Below are positions 58,801 through 64,000 of a DNA stretch of 64,000 nt, piece after piece. The stretch covers positions 301,001-365,000 of the forward strand of contig JAPMOS010000012.1 of assembly GCA_027972325.1 (NCBI GenBank), read 5' to 3'. The translations under genes were made by a program, and so were the position numbers. The notes beneath the pieces are model-generated. The model had not been told where the DNA came from and made no database searches. It was given only the letters and a program-made list of their open reading frames with translations. Source of the stretch: Paratrimastix pyriformis. Taxonomy: Eukaryota; Preaxostyla; Paratrimastigidae. Numbering within the stretch: the stretch's first letter is position 1; the number at the start of each line of letters is the position of its first letter.

Positions 58801-60011
58801 CCCTGGTGGGCTGCGAAGGAGTCGCCTCCCCAGCGGCCATCCGCTGGAAGGCCCGGCTCCTGGAGGGGGCTCGTTCGGCCGGCTGGCGCTGCGGTGGGGG
58901 CGGGGGCGGGGGCGGGGGCGGAGGGGCTGCTCGATGCCCGGAATGTGTTTCTCGGCCTGCATTTGGGCCACCGAGAGGGAGATCCGCTGACGAGGGGTGT
59001 CCCCGCGCGGGTTGGGCGAACTCTCGGCCGGGGGCGAGCGGGTCGTGGGGAGGGGTGCAGAAATGGGTGCGGGTCCCGCGTGGGGCGGGAGTGCGGAGGA
59101 AGAGGAAGAGGGGATGGGGGCGCTCTGGGCAGAAGGGTGAGCGGCAAGGGCGGGGGAGAATGTCACGCGTTGGCCGCGGGAGGTACCCTGCTGCCGAACG
59201 GGTGACGGGTTTGAGGGGGGAGGAGGCGGGCGCCCGGGAGCGGGTGGCCGAAGAGGAGCGCAGGGCTGGACGCTCCGGTCGTGAGGATGGGGGAGGAGCT
59301 GCCGCGGCCGGGGGAGATGGCCGCGAGGCGGACGCAGGCGGCCGCCTGTTGGGGGTCTCGCGGTAGAGCTCTCCCGGGGAGGGGAGGGCAGTCGGGGAGG
59401 AGGATTTGCTGCTGCTGCGGTACCCGACCGGCGAGGGGGAGGGCCCCGGCCGAGGCTGAGATGGGGGGGATGTCGCGGGCATCTGGGGGAAAAACCGGAG
59501 CCAGGCGCGAAAGAACGTAAGCCCAAAGGAGGTGGAGGGGGAGGGAGGGTGGGGGGGGAGGAGGAGGCAATGAACCTGGAGGTCCGCTGCGGAGCCAGAG
59601 TCCGCCTCAAAGGAATGCCGCAAAAAGGAAACGAGTTTCCAGATCAGAGCTCGATCGTCCTGATGGAAAAGTGGAATTGTGAAATCATAAAAATGGTGCG
59701 AATGCGAATACCTTATAAATACGCTCGGGGACGCTCGGGTCCAAGAAGACAGAAGGAATCCCTCCACGAGATTGCCATTGCTCTTGGAGAGCCTCAATAG
59801 CGTGTTGAATGTTAAAAATACAGTCCGAAGCACTCCTTGGTGACTGAGTAATGCCCGGAACGGGGTGCTTGATCAATTCGGCAACCATGTCTGCGAAAAC
59901 TAGGCCGTCGGTTAGGTCCTTTGTCGTGCTCACCACAAGACAGGACTCAATGCTGAGCGAATTGAGCCAATACAATAATTTTTTGGCCTCATTGTTCTCT
60001 ACGTCGCCCAT
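53200..60011 (-). CDS. Protein with five calponin-homology domains
   Basis: CH1 starts near the chosen ATG 60011 (MGDVENNEAKKLLYWLNSLS, then TDGLVFADMVAELI and IFNIQHAIEALQEQW). CH2 (about 58130-57740) has YLQWLATMGIRIEP, GVALCKLVGALEG, MVANINKALAVLRER and VWGLLEDINK. CH3 (about 57240-56640) has MEEEVRAWLHQLRFEV, NGLLLGDLVATL and NRELLWGMLWHLKVAH. CH4 (about 56420-55660) has LIGWMCSLG, NGTLLCDLVAVMQ, NIVKALDILRKRR and RNAILGLLEDMHRCYDG. CH5 (about 54050-53370) has YLLAKWVQGLG, NGLLLCQIVGALEHHEIEG, NTRKALEVLRKKK and VILSLLEQMRRAYG. Ser/Pro/Ala-rich linkers separate them (59600-58150 and 55650-54430). The protein ends RGTQRW at TAA 53200-53202. CH domains bind actin or microtubules; five spread-out copies suggest a cytoskeletal scaffold or cross-linker. 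No spectrin, EF-hand or IQ motif is evident. Exon edges in linkers are approximate, and an upstream exon is possible. Confidence 0.75.
53757..53855 (-). repeat. 19-bp repeat in CH5 intron
   Basis: The unit CAGCACGGCACAGCCCCC repeats five times with one-base variation. It splits the CH5 domain between its first and second helices and must be intronic. Confidence 0.88.
57553..57715 (-). repeat. (GGGGA)n/(GGGA)n array between CH2 and CH3
   Basis: About 160 bp of GGGGA and GGGAGGGA units on the plus strand, so TCCCC on the coding strand. It sits in the intron that follows the LEDINK end of CH2. Confidence 0.9.
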
Positions 60012-60143
60012 ATATGTATAGATGGGAACAATCAATGGAGCACTGCGGGGGGGAGGGAACCCTGCAAAAAATTCAAAAAGCCCCCGGTTTGCAGCACCAG
60101 CGGAAATACCAGCTGTTACTGTGAACGGTTTCAGTTTTGAACG
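60012..60143. promoter_or_regulatory. 132-bp divergent promoter region
   Basis: It separates the CH-domain gene (minus) from the adenylate-kinase-like gene (plus). It has an A+T-rich TATATGTATA stretch at 60011-60020 and an A run near 60065-60080. A short leader exon of the CH gene could also lie here (a CCCCGCAG acceptor precedes about 60043 on the minus strand). Confidence 0.4.
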
Positions 60144-60617
60144 ATGAGCAAAACGCGGACGCAGCAGGAACTCGCAGAATATGTAGAGAAGCACCAAATT
60201 TTCCCTCGTTTTGCCCAAATGGTACAGGACATGTGCATCGAGAAACCTGATGACGCCATCACCTACATGATGAATTGGCTGCAGAGAGGCGGAAGTCTGT
60301 GGGGAGGTTCTTGATTGTCGGGGAAAAATTCTCGTTAGCGTGTCGTGTAATTATTATGGGCTGCCCAACCAGCGATGTCCGCCAGATTTCCGCCAACATC
60401 GCACAAGCCCACAAGGCCGTCCATATTTCTCCGGGTCCGTTGCCCCACCTGGCCTCATTTTCATCCGCCATCCTGGGCGACAGGACAATTGGTGACCGCC
60501 GAGTCCGAGAAGCCCACTCCCGCGGGCCGTGAGCTGAAGCGGAGGTTAGAGCAGATTCGGACCATGCCCGGCGAGATTGGTCTGCCCGACCACCTCCTGG
60601 CATCTCCGGCTCCTTGA
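60144..60617 (+). pseudogene. Truncated adenylate kinase 8-like gene
   Basis: Three exons (60144-60294, 60339-60434, 60484-60617) join in frame to about 126 residues; the introns are 44 and 49 nt (GTCTGT, GTCCGT). Residues 1-50 are a Dpy-30/RIIalpha-type helical pair (YVEKHQIFPRFAQMVQDM, then EKPDDAITYMMNWLQR) as in axonemal adenylate kinases. Next is an NMP-kinase core start: VIIMGCPTSDVRQIS in place of GxPxSGKTT, then HISPGQLVTAE (kinases: HISTGDLLR) and IGLPDHLL (kinases: VPDELV). The P-loop lysine is absent, so catalysis by this lobe is doubtful. The reading stops at TGA 60615-60617, just where the NMP-binding lobe should continue, and repeat-element sequence begins. I read this as a gene cut by an insertion, but a short expressed remnant is possible. 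Confidence 0.65.
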
Positions 60618-60665
60618 CATCTCCGGCACATTGGACTCGACACTCGGCAATTACCGCGATCACGC

Positions 60666-60668
60666 CCC

Positions 60669-60699
<31 letters not shown>

Positions 60700-60701
60700 C
60701 T
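60666..60701. repeat. (CA)n tract at the element end next to the host gene
   Basis: About 15 CA units at 60667-60699, followed by CTTCTTGCTTCTGCTTCTG. On the minus strand this is a (TG)n 3' tail just after direct-repeat copy A. Confidence 0.85.
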
Positions 60702-60730
60702 TCTTGCTTCTGCTTCTGTACAACACACAA

Positions 60731-61463
60731 AAAGAGGGAAGAGAGACACCGCAAGAAATGTAGGCACAGTCCACGAGGGAAGCGCCATAGTCAAGCAGTG
60801 TCCACCAAGCCAACATACGCAAGCAGGCGGCAGCGAACAAGGGTCAGTCAACGGCAAAGCGCTCAGGCGGAAGAGCACGTCAACATCCGAGACCGGAAAT
60901 CAGGACCCACAAGGGATCCGTCACATGGTGTGGATGGACAGCTCACGCTCTCACCACATCGCACGGCAGCAGCATGTGTCGCGCCAAAGGGGTCCCCGAC
61001 ACAGGCAAGACAAGGGGCAATCGGAGCATATGACACAGACCTTTTCGATTGGGTGCGCAAGTAGAATGTCGATGGCGAGCATCGACGACGGACGGGACGG
61101 GACGGCAACGAACGGGACGGGTCGGGACGGGACGGCGCACCAGGGACGGGACGTAGGGGCAGCACGACCAGGACAGGCCGCACGTAGCACAGAGGGGCAC
61201 GGTGAAGAACGGGACGGACGGGACGGGACGGGACGGGGCCGGGGTGTGGAGAGTGTGGGGGGGAGCAGAAGTAGGGACAGGACGAAGAAAGAAAACGGTC
61301 CATCCCCACGAGACGGGGAGTGGATCCGGAAAGTGTAGTGGCACCCAGAATGAGCCTACTGATCGGAGCGCTAGGGGCAGTGCCACCACCTCCGGGGGAT
61401 CCCCCCCGGCCACACACCACCACGGGACGGGACGAGCAAAACAAAAGGACGGGACGAGCAAGG
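60731..61463. repeat. Direct repeat copy A
   Basis: Nearly identical to 63258-64000 at an offset of 2,528 bp (for example CAGGACCCAC at 60901 and 63429). It contains a GGACG-type pentamer stretch near 61085-61235. That stretch is about two units (10 bp) shorter than in copy B and is the main difference seen. Similarity may extend past 61463, but the window ends in copy B. Confidence 0.93.
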
Positions 61464-61514
61464 GGGACGGGACAGGACAGGGACAAGGGACACGGGTCAG
61501 GACAGGCAGCTGAG

Positions 61515-62195
61515 TTACAGATGGATCGCCCATGGGGTCCACACTTGGTCGCCCCGGGACAGGAAGATCCAGTAACTGCAGCGCAGGACAGTGTCAGAGA
61601 TCGAGGTGGAGAGGGTTTTGGAGCCAATGCCCAGCAGCCGGGTCATAGCATGATAGGAACGTGTCAGGAACCCGATGGAGCCCACCTCGAAGGGGACCAG
61701 CTCCACCGTCCAGCCCTTCACCGCCAGGTCGCGGGTCAGGGCCAAATAGCGGGCTGTTTTACGCTCGTGTGCCGCACTCACATTGTGCTCCGAGGGGACT
61801 GTAAGTTCCAGGAGCACAATCTTTTTCAGTGTCTCCGAGCGCAGCACCAGGTCCGGGCGCTGCTGGGTGCCGGCACCCCCCAGTGCAGCATCCAGGGGAA
61901 CACCATTCGGGAAATCGGGCAGGTCAACGTACATCACCCAGTCACGGGCCAGATCAAGTAAGCTCGGGGCGGCAGCAGCAGCAGGGACGGCAGCAGGGGC
62001 GGGGACAGGGACATGGGCGCGAGGGGCGGGAGCAGGCGGGACAGCTGGAGCAGCTGGGGCAGGAACAGGAGCAGGAGCAGGGACCGGGCAGGGGCTTTGG
62101 CTGCGGCCACAGCAGCAGCAGCTTTCACGAAGCGGACACAGGCACGGGTTCGAGCCGGAGCAGCCGCAGCAACAATAGCAGCAGCAGTAGCAAGG

Positions 62196-62227
<32 letters not shown>

Positions 62228-63115
62228 GGGAGCAGGAGCAGGGGCAGGGGCAGGGACAGGGGCAGCCGCAACAACAGCAGCGGCCTTGACAAAGCGGATG
62301 CCCCGCTTGACGGGGCCAGAGTGCGGGATTTCTCCACCTTGTCCCGGATCGCACCGGCAACCAGGGTCAAGACGTGATTGTGACGCCACGTGAATCGACC
62401 CTGCTCGAGTGCTTTCCGCAGAAGCTCAAGATGTGAAAGAGCCCACAGTGCGCTTTCCCACACAGTGCGCAACGGTCATCCACCGTTTTCCGCCATCGGG
62501 TCAGGTTCAGAGGGAGGGACAGTGTCAAGGGTGGCATTCAGATAGAACTTGACAAGGGCCGGGGGCATGTCATAGATGAGCCGGCTCCATGAGAGGTCCT
62601 GATGCATGCACTCATCCCAGTGCAGAAACCGGCCCTGCACAGCCAGCGAGAGCAGGTGTCTCCTGTGTGCCTCGTTCTGTTCCTGTTTCACCACCCCCAG
62701 GACCGCGTGCCGGTGCCCAGCCGCGTCCTCCTCGGGCTGGGGGGTCCGCTTCTTCTTGCGGTCGGCCCCCAGACCCGCCCTCCCCGTCTGCCCGAGCTCC
62801 GTCAGACGGTTCAGCTCGACGGTCCTCTCGGCCGTTTCCAGGGTGACGGTCGGGCGGAACTTCCGCTTTCGGTCACGGGACTCCACTCCCCGGATGTATG
62901 CATACAGGTCGTTGACACGCAGGTCCGAGGAGTGTTTCAGCAGGTGCGAGCGCACAGTGCCCATCGCACGCAAGTGATCGCCCAGATCCACACAGCCCAG
63001 CCCCTTCTGTGCCCGATCCAGGAACAGGATGTCAGGGGAGGCACACTTGGACATGCCAAACCAGGCTTTCAGACGCTCCTTCACAGGGGGCATGAGGGTC
63101 CAAAGAGAGACACCG
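61515..63115 (-). pseudogene. Retroelement C-terminal coding block: CCHC finger and restriction-like endonuclease
   Basis: On the minus strand, 63115-62476 reads as the downstream part of a reverse-transcriptase polypeptide (VKERLKAWFGMSKC, then HWDECMHQDLSWSRLIYDMP). It stops, then resumes in a second frame with a zinc finger CALCGKAHCGLFHILSFC (C-x2-C-x8-H-x4-C, about 62455-62400). A third frame gives FTWRHNHVLTLVAGAIRDKV (about 62400-62340). After an Ala/Pro-rich stretch, the block 61970-61515 gives the endonuclease: RPDLVLRSETLKKIVLLELT, then ARYLALTRDLAVKGWTVELV and FEVGSIGFLTRSY. The finger followed by an RPD...ELT site is typical of R2/NeSL-type non-LTR elements with a restriction-like (PD-(D/E)XK) nuclease. 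At least two frameshifts make this copy inactive. The polymerase palm itself is not in the window. Confidence 0.75.
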
Positions 63116-63165
63116 CAAGAAATGTAGGCACAGTCCACGAGGGAAGCGCCATAGTCAAGCAGTGT

Positions 63166-63258
<93 letters not shown>

Positions 63259-63332
63259 AAAGAGGGAAGAGAGACACCGCAAGAAATGTAGGCACAGTCC
63301 ACGAGGGAAGCGCCATAGTCAAGCAGTGTCCA
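63100..63332. repeat. About 65-bp direct repeat flanking a (CA)n tract
   Basis: The segment starting AGAGAGACACCGCAAG and ending CAGTGTCCA occurs at about 63102-63168, again at about 63270-63332, and once in copy A (about 60742-60806). A (CA)n tract of roughly 43 units (63168-63254) lies between the first two. It looks like a target-site-type or slippage duplication at the junction of two elements. Confidence 0.85.
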
Positions 63333-64000
63333 CCAAGCCAACATACGCAAGCAGGCGGCAGCGAACAAGGGTCAGTCAACGGCAAAGCGCTCAGGCGGAA
63401 GAGCACGTCAACATCCGAGACCGGAAATCAGGACCCACAAGGGATCCGTCACATGGTGTGGATGGACAGCTCACGCTCTCACCACATCGCACGGCAGCAG
63501 CATGTGTCGCGCCAAAGGGGTCCCCGACACAGGCAAGACAAGGGGCAATCGGAGCATATGACACAGACCTTTTCGATTGGGTGCGCAAGTAGAATGTCGA
63601 TGGCGAGCATCGACGACGGACGGGACGGGACGGCAACGAACGGGACGGGTCGGGACGGGACGGCGCACCAGGGACGGGACGTAGGGGCAGCACGACCAGG
63701 ACAGGCCGCACGTAGCACAGAGGGGCACGGTGAAGAACGGGACGGACGGGACGGGACGGGACGGGACGGGACGGGGCCGGGGTGTGGAGAGTGTGGGGGG
63801 GAGCAGAAGTAGGGACAGGACGAAGAAAGAAAACGGTCCATCCCCACGAGACGGGGAGTGGATCCGGAAAGTGTAGTGGCACCCAGAATGAGCCTACTGA
63901 TCGGAGCGCTAGGGGCAGTGCCACCACCTCCGGGGGATCCCCCCGGCCACACACCACCACGGGACGGGACGAGCAAAACAAAAGGACGGGACGAGCAAGG
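63258..64000. repeat. Direct repeat copy B (runs off the window)
   Basis: Second copy of 60731-61463. It differs mainly by two extra GGACG units near 63745-63775. It continues beyond position 64000. Confidence 0.93.

Larger units (their letters stand above)
60618..64000 (-). mobile_element. Decayed non-LTR retroelement array
   Basis: From the adenylate-kinase remnant to the window end the sequence consists of a retroelement fragment (coding block 61515-63115 on the minus strand) flanked by a direct duplication (60731-61463 and 63258-64000, offset 2,528 bp) and (CA)n tracts. In minus-strand order it reads: copy B, (GT)n, coding block, copy A, (GT)n, host gene. This fits two head-to-tail elements, the one in view being 5'-truncated, with copy A and copy B as their 3' untranslated ends and (GT)n as the 3' tail. 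Confidence 0.65.

Noticed and set aside
60740-61627. Small proteins encoded in the direct repeats
   Set aside because: Frames come from GGACG pentamers and repeat DNA, are present in both copies only because of the duplication, and match nothing I know.
1-64000. tRNA, rRNA or snRNA genes
   Set aside because: I looked for tRNA box A/B patterns and rRNA-like stretches and saw none convincing; a covariance-model search would be needed to exclude small ones.

Overview
The window is a dense stretch of a eukaryotic nuclear genome. Every clear gene is split by short spliceosomal introns, and the products are eukaryote-specific: an augmin subunit, the U3 snoRNP protein Mpp10, an RME-8/DNAJC13 relative, an RNF213-type giant AAA protein, EML-type WD40 proteins, a multi-calponin-homology protein and an adenylate-kinase relative. 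Bases are strongly G+C rich and there are many simple repeats. A free-living flagellated protist fits best. An FtsX-type permease in such a genome recalls Preaxostyla or parabasalids, but I cannot place the organism.

Layout, left to right. 1-4351 (+) is the 3' part of a 16-exon FtsX-like permease. 4812-9393 (-) is a HAUS5-like augmin subunit. 9490-11147 (+) is an F-box/LRR protein. 11275-14246 (-) is Mpp10. 14322-16085 (+) is a G-patch protein. An 18-copy minisatellite fills the convergent gap. 16842-26994 (-) is a long RME-8/DNAJC13 relative in which the J domain is missing. 27577-29028 (-) codes for a RING + ubiquitin-like + alpha/beta-domain protein. It shares a 57-bp divergent promoter with 29086-44268 (+), an RNF213-like giant with a CBM20-like N-terminus and two AAA modules but no RING. 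44479-45387 (+) is a TMEM8/myomaker-type membrane protein, and 45624-45965 (-) a small Gln-rich protein. 46600-50044 and 50308-52890 (both -) are tandem EML paralogues with an MGCG lipidation-type N-terminus. 53200-60011 (-) is a protein with five CH domains. 60144-60617 (+) is a truncated adenylate kinase 8-like gene, followed to the window end by decayed non-LTR retroelement sequence carrying a direct duplication about 2.5 kb apart.

Three patterns run through the window. First, introns nearly always start GTC, usually GTCCG or GTCTG, instead of GTAAG/GTATG. Second, the long introns carry C-rich tandem repeats mostly in the sense orientation. Third, the 5' ends of genes are lower in G+C with compact introns (about 40-66 nt), while 3' parts are G+C-extreme with repeat-swollen introns.

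Functionally the window is rich in microtubule/cytoskeleton genes (augmin, EML x2, multi-CH), nucleolar/RNA genes (Mpp10, G-patch), endosomal traffic (RME-8) and ubiquitin-linked genes (F-box/LRR, RING-Ubl, RNF213-like). The most interesting unit is the divergent RING-Ubl / RING-less RNF213-like pair.
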